Shown: in pieces, positions 41,646 to 53,342 of the stretch
Position numbering within the stretch: the first letter of the stretch is position 1
How the letters are laid out: each line of letters starts with the position of its first letter
Source of the DNA: Azospirillum griseum
GTDB taxonomy: Bacteria; Pseudomonadota; Alphaproteobacteria; Azospirillales; Azospirillaceae
Assembly: GCF_003966125.1 (NCBI RefSeq)
Contig: NZ_RXMA01000005.1
Location: 1-64,000 of the forward strand
DNA: 64,000 bases
Direction: 5' to 3'
Translations under genes and position numbers: made by a program
The notes under the pieces: model-generated
What the model was told of the DNA's origin: nothing
What the model saw: the letters and a program-made list of their open reading frames with translations, nothing else
Databases searched by the model: none

Positions 41646-42815
41646 TCAGAGCAGCGCGCTGCGCAGATCGCCGACCAGATCGGTCTTTTCCCACGAGAAG
41701 CCGCCGTCGGCGTCCGGGGTGCGGCCGAAATGGCCATAGGCGGCGGTGCGGGCGTAGATCGGCTTGTTCAGGCCCAGATGCGTGCGGATGCCGCGCGGGC
41801 TGAGATCGACGAGCTGCTGCAACACCTGCGACAGACGATCCTCGTCCACCGCGCCGGTGCCGTGGGTGTCGACATAGACCGACAGCGGCTTCGACACGCC
41901 GATGGCGTAGGACACCTGGATCGTGCACTTCTCCGCCAGTTCCGCCGCGACGACGTTCTTGGCCAGATAGCGGGCGGCGTAGGCGGCGGAGCGGTCAACC
42001 TTCGTCGGATCCTTGCCGGAGAAGGCACCGCCACCGTGCGGGGCGGCCCCGCCATAGGTGTCGACGATGATCTTGCGGCCGGTCAGACCGGCGTCACCGT
42101 CCGGGCCGCCGATGACGAAACGGCCGGTCGGGTTGACGTAGAGGTTCGCCTCGTCGCACATCCAGCCTTCGGGCAGGCAGTTGACGATGTGGGGGCGGAC
42201 GATCTCGCGGACCTCGTCCTGGCTCAGCCCCTCGGCGTGCTGGGTGGACAGCACGATGGCGGTGGCCCCAACCGGCTTGCCATCGACGTAGCGCAGCGTC
42301 ACCTGGCTCTTGGCGTCGGGGCCAAGCTGCGGGGCGGCACCCGAATGGCGGGCCTCGGCCAGCGACTTCAGAATGGCGTGGGAGTAGTAAATCGGGGCGG
42401 GCATCAGCGCCGGGGTTTCGCGGCAGGCGTAGCCGAACATGATGCCCTGGTCGCCAGCGCCTTCGTCCTTGTTGCCAGCGGCGTCAACGCCAACGGCGAT
42501 GTCGGCGGACTGGGAATGGACCAAGCACTTGACGTCCATCTTCTGCCAATGGAAGCCGTCCTGTTCGTAACCGATGTCCTTCACCGCCGCGCGGGCGACC
42601 TCGACCAGTTGATCGGCCTTGATGCTGTCCGGACCACGGACTTCGCCGGCCAGAACAACCTGATTGGTGGTGGCGAGAGTCTCGACGGCGACGCGGGCCT
42701 GCGGGTCGTGCGACAGATACAGGTCGACAATGGCGTCGGAAATGCGGTCGCAGACCTTGTCGGGATGGCCTTCCGACACGGATTCGCTGGTGAAGACGTA
42801 GTTCAGCTTAGCCAC
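41646..42815 (-). CDS. metK: S-adenosylmethionine synthetase
   Basis: This 389-aa enzyme makes SAM from methionine and ATP. Motifs present are [20 protein letters not shown] (in parts), the methionine loop [12 protein letters not shown] and the P-loop-like [17 protein letters not shown] start it at a GTG (42815), which gives [12 protein letters not shown]; further upstream the frame is not family-like. AGGTTC lies just upstream. It is flanked by the Xre regulator upstream and trmB downstream. I looked for a SAM riboswitch in the 249-bp leader and did not recognise one. Confidence 0.96.
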   Translation of the reverse strand: MAKLNYVFTSESVSEGHPDKVCDRISDAIVDLYLSHDPQARVAVETLATTNQVVLAGEVRGPDSIKADQLVEVARAAVKDIGYEQDGFHWQKMDVKCLVHSQSADIAVGVDAAGNKDEGAGDQGIMFGYACRETPALMPAPIYYSHAILKSLAEARHSGAAPQLGPDAKSQVTLRYVDGKPVGATAIVLSTQHAEGLSQDEVREIVRPHIVNCLPEGWMCDEANLYVNPTGRFVIGGPDGDAGLTGRKIIVDTYGGAAPHGGGAFSGKDPTKVDRSAAYAARYLAKNVVAAELAEKCTIQVSYAIGVSKPLSVYVDTHGTGAVDEDRLSQVLQQLVDLSPRGIRTHLGLNKPIYARTAAYGHFGRTPDADGGFSWEKTDLVGDLRSALL

Positions 42816-43004
42816 GGGGAACCTCGGCTTTTGGCGGTGCGCTATTTCACAAGTCGAAACGACAGATCGGTACAGCGCCCGCAGGACACCGACCCACTGC
42901 GTATGTGACAAGGATTCGCTCCGGGGTCAAGCCATCTCCCCGATCAACACATTCGGCGTGTCAATAACGACATCCGTACTGATAATGTGTCGCAGTATTT
43001 TCAT

Positions 43005-43048
43005 CATCGAATGGGGAATGCGTGGAAAAATCGCACTCCCCTTCGATG
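43005..43048 (-). terminator. Long hairpin after the Xre gene
   Basis: CATCGAA (43005-43011) pairs with TTCGATG (43042-43048), and inside it GGGGAATGCG (43013-43022) pairs with CGCACTCCCC (43032-43041) with one mismatch. It lies 17 bp past the xre stop. No T-run follows on the minus strand, so it may stabilise the mRNA end or act with Rho. Confidence 0.45.
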
Positions 43049-43064
43049 GTCGGCATGATCCGGC

Positions 43065-43559
43065 TTATTCGGCGGCGTCAGCGACGGCGGCGTTGGCAAC
43101 CGCCTTGGTCAATTCAAACAACCGCTTGCGCACGGACGGATCATTGATCTTGTAATAGGCGCGCACCAATTCCAGCGTCTCGCGCTTGGCCATCGGATCG
43201 GGTTCATACCCACCGGTCGCGCGCTCTTCACCACCGGCCGTCTCGTCCTCATCGTCCACACGGGCGGCGGCGGCGTCGGCCGGCATGTCGTCGAAGAAGA
43301 AGGACACCGGCACGTCCAACACGCGGCTCAGGTCGAACAGGCGCGACGCACCGATGCGGTTCGCCCCACGCTCGTACTTCTGGACCTGCTGGAAGGTCAA
43401 ACCGATGGCTTCACCCAGCTTTTCCTGGCTCATGCCCAGCAGAGTCCGGCGAAGCCGAACGCGCGATCCGACATGCACGTCGATGGGGTTGGGCTTTCCG
43501 GTTTTCGGACGACCGGCACCCGGACGGCGCCCCCGTGGCGCCCCTGTCGCTGCTTGCAT
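43065..43559 (-). CDS. Xre-family transcriptional regulator (PhrR-like)
   Basis: A 164-aa protein with a basic, Gly/Pro-rich N-terminus (GRRPGAGRPKTGKPNP), a central HTH_3 domain (RLRRTLLGMSQEKLGEAIGL then TFQQVQKYERGANRIGASRL), an acidic linker and a C-terminal helix region. Relatives lie between lnt and metK in many alphaproteobacteria (phrR in rhizobia, acid-induced); targets are unknown. The ATG at 43559 fits the domain start; the open frame continues upstream through a promoter-like AT-rich stretch. Confidence 0.85.
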   Translation of the reverse strand: MQAATGAPRGRRPGAGRPKTGKPNPIDVHVGSRVRLRRTLLGMSQEKLGEAIGLTFQQVQKYERGANRIGASRLFDLSRVLDVPVSFFFDDMPADAAAARVDDEDETAGGEERATGGYEPDPMAKRETLELVRAYYKINDPSVRKRLFELTKAVANAAVADAAE

Positions 43560-43644
43560 CTGGCTAATCCCTGTAACAGTTGTGCAACTTAGATATGGCA
43601 TATCCACGTATGCAGTCAAGCCCGCCGCGATTCATTCCCCAGGA

Positions 43645-45264
43645 CTAGGAAGAGAGATCGTTAAAGCGACTGCGCGGTGAATGGCTTCGGGAGAAGATCG
43701 CCACAAGAAAACACGCCAGAAGCCCAAAACCGAAGAGCACATCCCCAGCACGGCTATAAAGAGTGGTTTCATCCGGCGCTTTCGGCAACGTGGTATCGAT
43801 GATTCCCCGTTCCCCCAACCCGAGTGACTGTCTCACACGCCCATAGGCATCCACCAGCCCGGAAATACCCGTATTGGCGACGCGGACCAACGGCATCCCT
43901 TCTTCGACCGCCCGCACCTGATTGATGGCGAAATGCTGATAGGGTCCGGCGGTGTGCCCGTACCAGGCGTCGTTGGTCAAGTTGAGCAGCCAGCGCGGGC
44001 GCTCCACCGGGTCGGCGACGGCACCGGGGAAGATTCCTTCGTAGCAGATCAGCGGGCTGACCGGCGGCAGGCCGGGCAGGGTCAGCGTGCGCGGTCCGGG
44101 GCCTGGGGAGAACTCCGCCCCGTTGCTGGCGATGGCGTCCACCGGGATCCAGCGGCGCAAGGGCATGTATTCGCCAAACGGAACCAGATGGGCCTTGTCG
44201 TAGCTGCCCACCACAGCCCCGCTGCCGTCCACCGCGACCAGACTGTTGAAATAGCGCCACCCATTGTCGTCGGTCCGCTCCGACCGGGGCGCGCCGGTGA
44301 TGAGCAGCCCGCCGGACGGCGTCACCGACGCCAGCGCCTGCCGCACCCGCGCGTCGCGCTCGATGAAGAACGGCACGGTGGTTTCCGGCCACAGGATGTG
44401 CGTCACCGGTTCGGGCGCGGGCAGGGCGGACAGCTCCAGATTCTCCCGGACATTCTGTTCCCGCTGGCCCTCGGCCCATTTCAGCCGCTGGTCGATGGCG
44501 GCCTGCACCAGCCGCAGCCGCACCCCCGGAACCACCGCGTCGGACGCCGTGGCCAGCCGCCAGCCGCCCCAGCCGCCCAGCAGCGCCAGCGCGGCCAGCC
44601 CAACCACCAGCGCGCCCCAGGCCCGACGCGGCCGCGCCAGCGGGTCGGCCAGCGCGGCGGGGAGGGCGGCGACCAGCACGGTCAACAGCGACAGCCCGTA
44701 AATGCCGACCAGCGACACCCCTTGCAGGACCGGCAGCACGCCGACCCAGCCATAGCCGATGAGATTCCAGGGGAACCCGGTGAAGGCGTGCCCCCGCACC
44801 CACTCCATCAGCCCCCAGGCGGCGGCGAACAGGCAGGCGGAGGCCACCCCGCCGCCAGCGCCCCGGACGCGCAGCGCGTGGAACAACCACCCCGCCACCC
44901 CGGCGAACAGCCCCAGCAGCACGGGCAGCCCCACCGCCGAAAAGGGCAAGGCCCACCAGAATTGATGGATGTCGGTGAACAGCGCGGCGCTGATCCAATA
45001 CAGCCCCAGCAGGTGATGACCAAAGCCGAAGCACCAGCCGATCGCAAAGGCGCTGCGGCCACGCGCCGCCCCCTCCAGCAACCAGATCAACCCGGGAAAC
45101 GCCACCAGCAGCACCGGCAGGGCATAGGCGGGGGGCAGGGCAAAGGTCGCCAGCCCGCCCAACGCCATCGCCGCCAACCACCGCCGCCGCCCGGACAGCG
45201 CCATCAGCGCGGCGCGCGCACGCGCAGCCGAGGCCAGGCCGACGGGGGTGTCAGAAGGGATCAC
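43645..45264 (-). CDS. lnt: Apolipoprotein N-acyltransferase
   Basis: This 539-aa inner-membrane enzyme adds the third acyl chain to lipoproteins. The N-terminal third has several membrane helices (LPVLLVAFPGLIWLLEG; VGLPVLLGLFAGVAGWLF). The periplasmic nitrilase domain carries the catalytic triad Glu (LWPETTVPF), Lys (YDKAHLVPFGEY) and Cys (ICYEGIFP). A C-terminal helix follows. I use a GTG at 45264 because GGAG lies eight bases upstream; ATG 45207 is the alternative. Confidence 0.93.
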   Translation of the reverse strand: MIPSDTPVGLASAARARAALMALSGRRRWLAAMALGGLATFALPPAYALPVLLVAFPGLIWLLEGAARGRSAFAIGWCFGFGHHLLGLYWISAALFTDIHQFWWALPFSAVGLPVLLGLFAGVAGWLFHALRVRGAGGGVASACLFAAAWGLMEWVRGHAFTGFPWNLIGYGWVGVLPVLQGVSLVGIYGLSLLTVLVAALPAALADPLARPRRAWGALVVGLAALALLGGWGGWRLATASDAVVPGVRLRLVQAAIDQRLKWAEGQREQNVRENLELSALPAPEPVTHILWPETTVPFFIERDARVRQALASVTPSGGLLITGAPRSERTDDNGWRYFNSLVAVDGSGAVVGSYDKAHLVPFGEYMPLRRWIPVDAIASNGAEFSPGPGPRTLTLPGLPPVSPLICYEGIFPGAVADPVERPRWLLNLTNDAWYGHTAGPYQHFAINQVRAVEEGMPLVRVANTGISGLVDAYGRVRQSLGLGERGIIDTTLPKAPDETTLYSRAGDVLFGFGLLACFLVAIFSRSHSPRSRFNDLSS

Positions 45265-45342
45265 CGCACACACTCCAGAACAACGGGCACAACGCGCCGG
45301 AAACAGGGCGCGCCCCAGACTTGGCGCAACCCATGACAAACA

Positions 45343-45382
45343 CAACCCTGCCGCGCCCGATGTCACAGGCGGGGCAGGGTTG
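45343..45382 (-). terminator. Candidate terminator between corC and lnt
   Basis: A perfect 10-bp stem CAACCCTGCC/GGCAGGGTTG (45343-45352 with 45373-45382) with a 20-nt loop follows the corC stop; the minus strand continues with TGTTTGTC. Weak T-run. Confidence 0.45.
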
Positions 45383-45399
45383 CGCGAAGACGGATGAAA

Positions 45400-46335
45400 T
45401 CAGGCGGTTTCGGCCAACGGAGCGGCGCTGTTGGCGGGCGCGTTGCGCACCCGCAACCGCTTCAACCGGCGCGAATCCGCATCGACGATTTCGAACTCCA
45501 GGCCCGAGGGGTGGGTCAACAGCTCGCCCCGCCCCGGCACGCGACCGGCCAGCGACACCACCAGACCGCCCAGCGTGTCGATGTCCTCCCGCTCCTCGTC
45601 GGTCAGGACGGGACCGACGCGCTCCTCGAAATCCTCGATGGGCAGGCGGGCGTCCACGATCAGGCTGCCGTCGGGCCGCTCGTCCAGCCGGGGGGCAGCG
45701 GCCTCGTCATGCTCGTCCTCGATCTCGCCGACGATCTCCTCGACCAGATCCTCGATGGTGACAAGCCCGTCGATGCCGCCGAACTCATCCACCACCAGGG
45801 CGAGATGGCTGCGGCTCTGCCGCATGTCCACCAGCAGATCGAGCACCCGCATCGACGGGGCGACGATCTTCACCGGGCGCAGGATGCCTTGCAGATCGGC
45901 CGCCACCGCGTGCCCCGCCGATTGGCGGGCCATGATCGACAGCACATCCTTGATGTGGATGACGCCGATCACCTCGTCCAACGTCTCCCGGAAAACCGGC
46001 AGGCGGGAATGGCCTTCCTCGGCGATCTTCTGGATCAGATCGGGAAAGGGGGTGTCGATGTCCAGCGCGACGATGTCGGCGCGCGGGACCATCACATCGG
46101 CCACCGTGCGCCCGCGCAGCTTCAGAATGTTGGTGAGGAGCGCGCGTTCGCCAGCGCCCACCGATTCTTCCGCCCCGTCGGGATCGTCGATCATCCCTTC
46201 GATCGTGGCGCGCAGCGAGGAATCGCCGCGCCCCCCCATGACGGTGCGGAGCCACCCCTTGAACAGGTGGCCCAGGGAGTGTTGGTCTTCGGCCCCGTCT
46301 TCACGGGGCGTGCGACTGTCGGAAAGATCGCTCAT
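45400..46335 (-). CDS. corC: CBS-domain protein CorC/YbeX
   Basis: A 311-aa cytoplasmic protein with two CBS domains (VMVPRADIVALDIDTPF; KIVAPSMRVLDLLVDMRQ) and a C-terminal CorC_HlyC domain (GSLIVDARLPIEDFEE). It lacks the N-terminal membrane domain of HlyC-type proteins. YbeX in E. coli is linked to ribosome and magnesium homeostasis. It overlaps ybeY by 4 bp (ATGA). Confidence 0.92.
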   Translation of the reverse strand: MSDLSDSRTPREDGAEDQHSLGHLFKGWLRTVMGGRGDSSLRATIEGMIDDPDGAEESVGAGERALLTNILKLRGRTVADVMVPRADIVALDIDTPFPDLIQKIAEEGHSRLPVFRETLDEVIGVIHIKDVLSIMARQSAGHAVAADLQGILRPVKIVAPSMRVLDLLVDMRQSRSHLALVVDEFGGIDGLVTIEDLVEEIVGEIEDEHDEAAAPRLDERPDGSLIVDARLPIEDFEERVGPVLTDEEREDIDTLGGLVVSLAGRVPGRGELLTHPSGLEFEIVDADSRRLKRLRVRNAPANSAAPLAETA

Positions 46336-46876
46336 TGGTCCGGCGGTTCGTGGTTGTCGGCGTACGGGTCGGCGATGCCGAGCGAGGCAAGCAGCCGGGT
46401 TTCCAGCGCTTCCATCTCCTCGGCCTCGTCGTCCGTTTCGTGATCGTACCCCAGAAGATGCAAAACACCATGCATGACGAGATGCGACAGGTGATCGTCG
46501 GGGGATTTGTTCTGTTCGGCGGCTTCGCGCTGGACCGTTTCATAGGCCAAGATGACGTCGCCCAGCAGGACGGGCGCGCCCTCCTCCGGGTCCGGTTCCT
46601 CGGCTTCGGTCAGGGCGAAGGACAGGACGTTGGTCGGCTTGTCCTTGCCGCGATAGTCGCGGTTGAGTTGCTGCACCAGCGCGTTGTCGGCCAGCACCAG
46701 CGACAGTTCGGCCGGGCCGTCGTCGGGCGGGTAGGTGGCGGCCAGCGTGGCGCGGGCGACGCGCTCAACCAGCGTTTCGGCGTGGTCGGGCCAATCCCCG
46801 GCTTCGCGGGACACGGCGATCTCAAGCTCCGGCATCGCTTGATGATCCGGCTGTGTCTGATCGGGGGCGGAACCGG

Positions 46877-46880
<4 letters not shown>
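46332..46880 (-). CDS. ybeY: Endoribonuclease YbeY (rRNA maturation factor)
   Basis: This 182-aa single-strand endoribonuclease takes part in 16S rRNA maturation and ribosome quality control. The zinc site HGVLHLLGYDHETDDE has all three histidines. The N-terminal 15 residues are extra; the ATG at 46880 overlaps the phoH stop (ATGA), while Met16 at 46835 would give the family-typical start. It overlaps corC downstream. Confidence 0.95.
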
Positions 46881-47913
<1,033 letters not shown>

Positions 47914-47917
<4 letters not shown>

Positions 47918-49314
47918 GCGCGGGCCTCCGCGTGATCGACCGCGCGGCCCGCCGTCGACGCGAATTCGCCGGTGACGATGCGGCCCGCCAGGCTGTTGGG
48001 CCGGGCGTCTTCGATCCGCACCTCGACGATCTGGTTCAGCAGCCGTTCGTTGGCGTCGGCGTGGACCGACTGCATCCACGGGCTGCGGCCCAGAAGCTGG
48101 CCGGGACGGCGGCCCTTGCGGTCGAACAGCACCGGCATGGTCCGGCCAACGAAGCTATGGTTGAAGGCGACCTGCTGCGCGCCGATGAGCTGTTGCAGGG
48201 CCTGCAAGCGGGCCTCCTTCACATCCTCCGGCACCTGTTTGCTTTCCAGCGCCGCCGGGGTTCCCGGACGCGGGCTGTATTTGAAGCTGTAGGCCTGGGC
48301 GTAGCCGACATCCGTCACCAGCTTCAGCGTCGCGGCGAAATCGGCGTCGCTTTCGCCGGGGAAGCCGACGATGAAGTCGCTGGACAGCGCCAGATCCGGG
48401 TTCACCGCGCGCAACCGGTCCACCAGACGGCGGTAATCGTCGCCGCTGTGTTTGCGGTTCATCGCCGCCAGGATGCGGTCCGATCCCGACTGCACCGGCA
48501 GATGCAGATAGGGCATGAGCTGCGGCACCTCGGCGTGGGCGCGGATCAGCTCGTCGTCCATGTCGCGCGGGTGGGAGGTGGTGTAGCGGATGCGGGCCAG
48601 CCCGTCGATCTCCGCCAGCGCGCGGATCAGACGACCGAGTCCCCAGCTCGACCCGTTCGGGCCGTCGCCGTGCCAGGCGTTGACGTTCTGGCCGAGCAGG
48701 CTGATTTCCCGCGTGCCGCCCGCCACCAGACGCCGCGCCTCCGCCAGAATCTGGTCGGCGGGGCGGGAGAACTCCGCGCCACGGGTGTAGGGGACGACGC
48801 AGAAGGTGCAGAACTTGTCACACCCCTCCTGCACCGCCAAAAACGCGGCCACGCCCTGGCTGGTCGCCTCTTCGGGCAGGAAATCGAACTTCGATTCCGC
48901 CGGGAAATCGGTGTTCAGCACGCTGCCCGCCGCGCGGCTGGCCTTGGCCACCATCTCCGGCAGGGTGTGGTAGGTCTGGGGACCGAACACCATGTCGACA
49001 TAGGGCGCGCGGGCGACGATCTCCTCGCCCTCGGCCTGGGCGACGCAGCCGGCCACGGCCAGGATCATCTTGCCATCGCCGCCCGTGTTGGCGACGGCCT
49101 TTTCGTCCTTCAGGATGCGCAGCCGCCCCAGCTCCGAAAAGACCTTGTCGGCGGCCTTTTCGCGGATGTGGCAGGTGTTGAGGATGACCATGTCGGCCCC
49201 CTCCGGCTCATCGACCGGACGATACCCCAGCGGCGCCAGGACATCCGCCATCCGGGCGGAGTCGTAGACATTCATCTGGCAGCCCCAGGTCTTGATGAAC
49301 AGCTTCTTGCTCAA
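47914..49314 (-). CDS. miaB: tRNA-2-methylthio-N6-dimethylallyladenosine synthase
   Basis: This 466-aa radical-SAM methylthiotransferase modifies A37 of tRNA. The N-terminal domain has three cysteines ([27 protein letters not shown]); the radical-SAM cluster is CDKFCTFC; a TRAM domain ends the protein. I use a TTG start at 49314 ([15 protein letters not shown]) because GGAAGG lies seven bases upstream. It opens the chain miaB-phoH-ybeY-corC with 4-bp overlaps. Confidence 0.95.
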
Positions 49315-49354
49315 CCCACACCCTTCCGCGCAAAAATCCGCGCCGATCCCGTCG

Positions 49355-49397
49355 GCACAAAAACGAATGGCGCGCCACACGGCAGGGCGTGGCGCGC
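49355..49397 (-). terminator. Candidate terminator downstream of the GNAT gene
   Basis: A perfect 9-bp stem GCGCGCCAC (49370-49378) with GTGGCGCGC (49389-49397), loop of 10, is followed on the minus strand by CATTCGTTTTTG. It separates the GNAT gene from miaB. Confidence 0.5.
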
Positions 49398-49569
49398 GTC
49401 ACGCCGAACGGTCGGCGTCGCTGATGAGAAAGATGGTATCTCAGGCGGGGAAAAGCGAGTCAATGCCCGTTCGCCCCGCCATCCGTCACGCCATCAAGGC
49501 CGCGACCCGTGCCGGAATGGCCCAAACCGCCATGGTCTATGCCGCCATGACCCATACCATCAGGCCCGC

Positions 49570-50175
49570 TCACGCGGCGCTGGCCGCTTCCGGCCACATC
49601 CGCTCCCGCCAGGTCCGGGAGAAGAGAAAAGACAGGGGGGCCGACGCCTCCATCGCCACCGGCAGCGCGACCGGGCCATGGGCCGGGCCGATCATGCCCG
49701 CCACGCCCTGCAACGCGCCGTCCACCAGCTCCAGCCCCAACAGCCGGTTCATGTCCACCGGGCCGGGCATCTGCATGCCCAAGGTCAGCGCCCGGGTGAA
49801 GCCGAACCGCTCGTAATAAGGGGCGTCGCCCACCAGGATGACGGAGCTGTAGCCCAGCGCGACCGCCTTGTTCAGGCTCATCCGGATCATCTTGCTGCCC
49901 AGACCGCCGCCCTGGAGATCACCCGACACGGCGATGGGGCCGAGCATGATCGACGGGGTGTCGCCGATCATCACCGGCCAATAGCGGATGGTTCCCAGCA
50001 GAACTTCGTGGCCATGTTCGTCATGGTCGATGGCGACGAGGTTCAACTCGGGGATCGAGTCCACGCCCTCCCGCAGCCGGTAGGCGGTTTTCTTGAACCG
50101 GTCCGGCCCGAAGGCGGAGTCGAGCAGGGCTTCGATGGCGCAGGCGTGCTTGGGCTGTTCAACCGTGATGATCAT
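49570..50175 (-). CDS. GNAT-family N-acetyltransferase (YhbS-like)
   Basis: A 201-aa acetyltransferase. The acetyl-CoA loop is in GDLQGGGLGSKMIRMSLNKA (in parts), preceded by LGPIAVSGD and followed by VILVGDAPYYERFGFTRA, typical of the YhbS group. The substrate is unknown. The ATG at 50175 begins MIITVEQPKH. It is followed by a hairpin terminator and then miaB on the same strand. Confidence 0.85.
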   Translation of the reverse strand: MIITVEQPKHACAIEALLDSAFGPDRFKKTAYRLREGVDSIPELNLVAIDHDEHGHEVLLGTIRYWPVMIGDTPSIMLGPIAVSGDLQGGGLGSKMIRMSLNKAVALGYSSVILVGDAPYYERFGFTRALTLGMQMPGPVDMNRLLGLELVDGALQGVAGMIGPAHGPVALPVAMEASAPLSFLFSRTWRERMWPEAASAA

Positions 50176-50611
50176 GCGATGGCTCCCGGCGGGAAGATGG
50201 TCTTCTGCTGCGGGGTCGCGCCGTCGCCGGTTGCCGTGGGGATCAGGTCCCGCTGTGGCCTTTGGCGTTCGCACGCGACCCAAGGACGGCCGCACCCGCG
50301 TTCTGCGGGGCGAGGCTCCGTCGTCGGATGCGAAGGGCGTGCGAACGAGACATTGCGTAGGCTCATGGGCCGTTGCTGGGACTTGCGCGTATAACACCCT
50401 TGCCCCCCCGGTGCAAGACGATGTTGACCCGCAGGGAACGCATGACTGCATCCCCCCGCCGACCCCGATTTTTCACAGGCTTTCCAAGCGGCTCCGCAGT
50501 TCCTCCACAGCGCCGTCCAGCGCGCGCGGCGGTGGGCAAGGGCTTGCAAGTCGCTTCCAACCTCTGCTGGTATGGTTGCGGCTGTTTGGCCGGTTTTTGG
50601 GAGTGGACGGC
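50176..50611. other. 436-bp intergenic region with a structured inverted repeat
   Basis: No gene is supported between the divergent GNAT and oxidase genes. CGTTCGCACGC (50266-50276) and GCGTGCGAACG (50337-50347) form a perfect 11-bp inverted repeat around 60 bp that itself contains a CCCGC/GCGGG hairpin, suggesting a branched RNA or DNA structure. Promoters of both genes should lie here; none stands out. Confidence 0.4.
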
Positions 50612-51871
50612 ATGAGGCAGGCGATCGTTCTGGGCGCGGGCATGGTCGGCATCGGCACCGCGCTGCACCTGCAACAGCGGGGATGGGCGGTGACGGTGGT
50701 GGACCGCCGGGGACCGGGGCAGGAAACCAGCTATGGCAACGCCGGAATCATCCAGAGCGAGGCGGTCAGCCCCCACGCCATGCCGCGCGGGGTGCGCCGC
50801 CTGCTGGCCATGGCCACCGGCCAGACCAACGACGTGCATTATCATCCGGGCGCGCTGCCCGACCACGCCGAGCCGCTGGCCCGCTATTGGTGGCATTCCG
50901 AGCCGGACCGCCACCGCCGGATTTCCGACGCCTACGCCCGGCTGATCGCGGCGGCGACGGCGGAGCATGGGGCGCTGATGGCGGGCTGCGCCGCCAATGG
51001 GCGGCCGGTTGACGGTCTGGTCCGGCGCGAGGGGTTCCGCGCCATCTTCCGCGATCCCGCCGATTTTGACGAGGCGGTGGCCGAGGTGGAGCATCACCGC
51101 CAGCGCTGGGGGGTGCGGTACGCCACCCTGACCCCGGCGGAGCTGGCGCGGGCCGAACCCGCCCTGACCCAGAGCGGCGTCGCCGCCATCCATGGCGCCA
51201 TCCATTGGCTCGACCCCTGGACCCTGTCCGATCCGGGGGCGCTGGTCGCCGCCTACGCCCAGTCCTTTGTCAAGGCCGGGGGGCGGCTGGTCCAGGGCGA
51301 CGCGGCGACGCTGACCGCCGGGCCAGGGGATGGCTGGTCCGTGACCACCGACGACGGCCCGGTGGAGGCCGACGCGGCGGTGGTGGCGCTCGGTCCCTGG
51401 TCGCCCGCGCTGTTGCAGCCGCTGGGCTACCGCTTCCCCATGGTGCGCAAGCGCGGCTATCACCAGCATTACAGCGGCGGCGGCCTGTCCCTGCCGCTGC
51501 TGGACGCGGATTTCGGCTGCGTGCTGGCCCCGATGGCGCGGGGGCTGCGGATCACCACGGGCGCGCAACTGACCCATGCCGACGCCCCCGCCGACCCGGT
51601 GCAGTTGGCGCGGGCGGAGGCGGCGGCCCGCGCCCTGCTGGATCTCGGCGATCCCGTCAACCCGACGCCCTGGTTCGGAACCCGGCCCTGCATGCCCGAC
51701 ATGCTGCCGGTGATCGGGCAGGCCCCGCGCCATCCGGGTCTGTGGCTGCATTTCGGCCATGGCCACCAAGGCCTGACCATGGGACCGGCCAGCGGCCGCC
51801 TGTTGGCCGAGTTGATGAGCGGCGAGCGGCCCTTCACCGATCCCGACGCGTTCCGCCCGGAACGCCGCTGA
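50612..51871 (+). CDS. FAD-dependent D-amino-acid dehydrogenase-like oxidoreductase
   Basis: A 419-aa DAO-fold flavoprotein similar to DadA. The FAD-binding motif is [19 protein letters not shown] with the acidic end of the second strand in [22 protein letters not shown] and the C-terminal [19 protein letters not shown] are family signatures. It probably oxidises a D-amino acid or similar imino acid; the substrate is unknown. The ATG at 50612 has GGGAG eight bases upstream. No racemase or transporter is adjacent. Confidence 0.85.
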   Translation: MRQAIVLGAGMVGIGTALHLQQRGWAVTVVDRRGPGQETSYGNAGIIQSEAVSPHAMPRGVRRLLAMATGQTNDVHYHPGALPDHAEPLARYWWHSEPDRHRRISDAYARLIAAATAEHGALMAGCAANGRPVDGLVRREGFRAIFRDPADFDEAVAEVEHHRQRWGVRYATLTPAELARAEPALTQSGVAAIHGAIHWLDPWTLSDPGALVAAYAQSFVKAGGRLVQGDAATLTAGPGDGWSVTTDDGPVEADAAVVALGPWSPALLQPLGYRFPMVRKRGYHQHYSGGGLSLPLLDADFGCVLAPMARGLRITTGAQLTHADAPADPVQLARAEAAARALLDLGDPVNPTPWFGTRPCMPDMLPVIGQAPRHPGLWLHFGHGHQGLTMGPASGRLLAELMSGERPFTDPDAFRPERR

Positions 51872-52011
51872 CCCCGGCCACTCCCGTCGGCCATTCCCAC
51901 CCCCGGCGCGGCGCGTTGGTCCCGGACGCGTCGGGGGTGTCTGGACAGTTGGGGAGTCCCGCCTTTATGGTGGCCCGACCGATTGATCCCGCCAATCCTT
52001 CAGGCCGTCCG

Positions 52012-52404
52012 ATGTACACCGCCGTCACCCGCGCGATCCGCGTCACCGTCCAGCCCGCCTTTCTGGAAGACCAGTCCGCCCCCGCCGAGGGGCGTTACGT
52101 CTGGGCCTATCACGTCCGCATCGACAATGAGGGCGAGGAAACGGTCCAGCTTCGCACCCGCTATTGGCAAATCACCGACGCCATGGGCCGGGTGCAGGAG
52201 GTGCGCGGCCCCGGCGTGGTCGGCGAACAGCCGGTGTTGGAGCCGGGCGGTTCCTTCGAATACACCAGCGGCACCCCGCTGGGCACGCCATCGGGCATCA
52301 TGGTCGGCAGCTATGGCATGGAGGACGCCGACGGGGTGCCCTTCGACATCGCCATTCCGGCCTTTTCCCTGGACAGCCCGCACCAGCCGATGCGGCTGAA
52401 CTGA
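52012..52404 (+). CDS. apaG: ApaG domain protein
   Basis: A 130-aa fibronectin-like beta-sandwich protein (Co2+/Mg2+ efflux-type ApaG). Signatures are [21 protein letters not shown] (in parts), [20 protein letters not shown] (in parts) and GSYGMED. Its biochemical role is unsettled. The ATG at 52012 gives the usual length; an in-frame ATG at 51967 has GGGGAG upstream and would add 15 residues. Confidence 0.92.
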   Translation: MYTAVTRAIRVTVQPAFLEDQSAPAEGRYVWAYHVRIDNEGEETVQLRTRYWQITDAMGRVQEVRGPGVVGEQPVLEPGGSFEYTSGTPLGTPSGIMVGSYGMEDADGVPFDIAIPAFSLDSPHQPMRLN

Positions 52405-52643
52405 TGGGTCGAGCGGATAACCCCGCGATTTTGTGGTCTTTGAGTCCCTTGAAAGTTGTGGGGCTTGTGCAATTTTGGGATTCCGGTCGGATGTCCTGAC
52501 GGGTCCGATCGAACGGCGGTGGTGATCCAAGCCGCCATGTCCCGCGTATCGACGCGCAGCACGCCGGACCGATCCGCCCCACGGCCGGGCGGAGCCGGAA
52601 CCGCGCATCAGCATCGGCGCACCAGCATCGAAAGGTTATCCCC

Positions 52644-53306
52644 GTGACGGCTTCCAAGACCCAGTTCGCCGAAAAGGTGGTTCCCGGCCCCGGCCTGCCG
52701 CGCGCGACCGCCGCCAACACCGCCCGCCCGTCCCGCGAGGAGGCCGAACAGGCGGTGCGCACCCTGCTGCGCTGGGCGGGCGACGACCCGACGCGCGAGG
52801 GGCTGGTCGGCACGCCCGACCGCGTCGTCCGCTCCTACGAGGAATTCTTCGCCGGTTACACCGTCGATCCGGTCGATCTGCTCCAGCGCACCTTCGAAGA
52901 GACCGACGGCTACGACGAGATGGTGATTCTGCGCGACATCCGCGTCGAATCCTATTGCGAGCACCACATGGTGCCGATCATCGGCAAGGCCCACGTCGCC
53001 TATCTGCCCAAGCACCGGGTGGTCGGCATCTCCAAGCTGGCGCGCGTGGTCGAAGCCTACGCCAAGCGCCTGCAAATCCAGGAGAAGATGACCGCCCAGA
53101 TCGCCAACACCATCAACGAGGTGTTGCAGCCCGAAGGCGTGGCGGTGGTGATCGAGGCGCAGCACCAATGCATGACCACGCGCGGCATCCACAAGCCGGG
53201 CGTCAGCATGGTGACGAGCCGGATGCTGGGCGCGTTCCGCAACGACCCCTCGACCCGGCGGGAGTTTCTGACCATGATCGGCAACCCCTCCTCGCGCGGC
53301 GAGTGA
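52644..53306 (+). CDS. folE: GTP cyclohydrolase I
   Basis: This 220-aa enzyme opens the folate pathway by converting GTP to dihydroneopterin triphosphate. The zinc ligands lie in [19 protein letters not shown] (Cys, His) and HQCMTTRG (Cys). It starts at GTG 52644 after AAAGG. The N-terminal 28 residues are extra and variable. It may form an operon with ybaK 36 bp downstream. Confidence 0.96.
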   Translation: MTASKTQFAEKVVPGPGLPRATAANTARPSREEAEQAVRTLLRWAGDDPTREGLVGTPDRVVRSYEEFFAGYTVDPVDLLQRTFEETDGYDEMVILRDIRVESYCEHHMVPIIGKAHVAYLPKHRVVGISKLARVVEAYAKRLQIQEKMTAQIANTINEVLQPEGVAVVIEAQHQCMTTRGIHKPGVSMVTSRMLGAFRNDPSTRREFLTMIGNPSSRGE

Positions 53307-53342
53307 CCGGGGCGCAGCGATCACGGACAGGAACAGGCGGTT

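Noticed and set aside
42816-43064. Possible SAM riboswitch upstream of metK
   Set aside because: I looked for SAM-II and SAM/SAH-type cores and did not find one; only a hairpin belonging to the end of the xre gene was seen.
49463-49816. Plus-strand frame with repetitive Ala/His/Met composition
   Set aside because: It runs antisense into the GNAT gene; the repetition comes from recurring GCCAT in the intergenic DNA.
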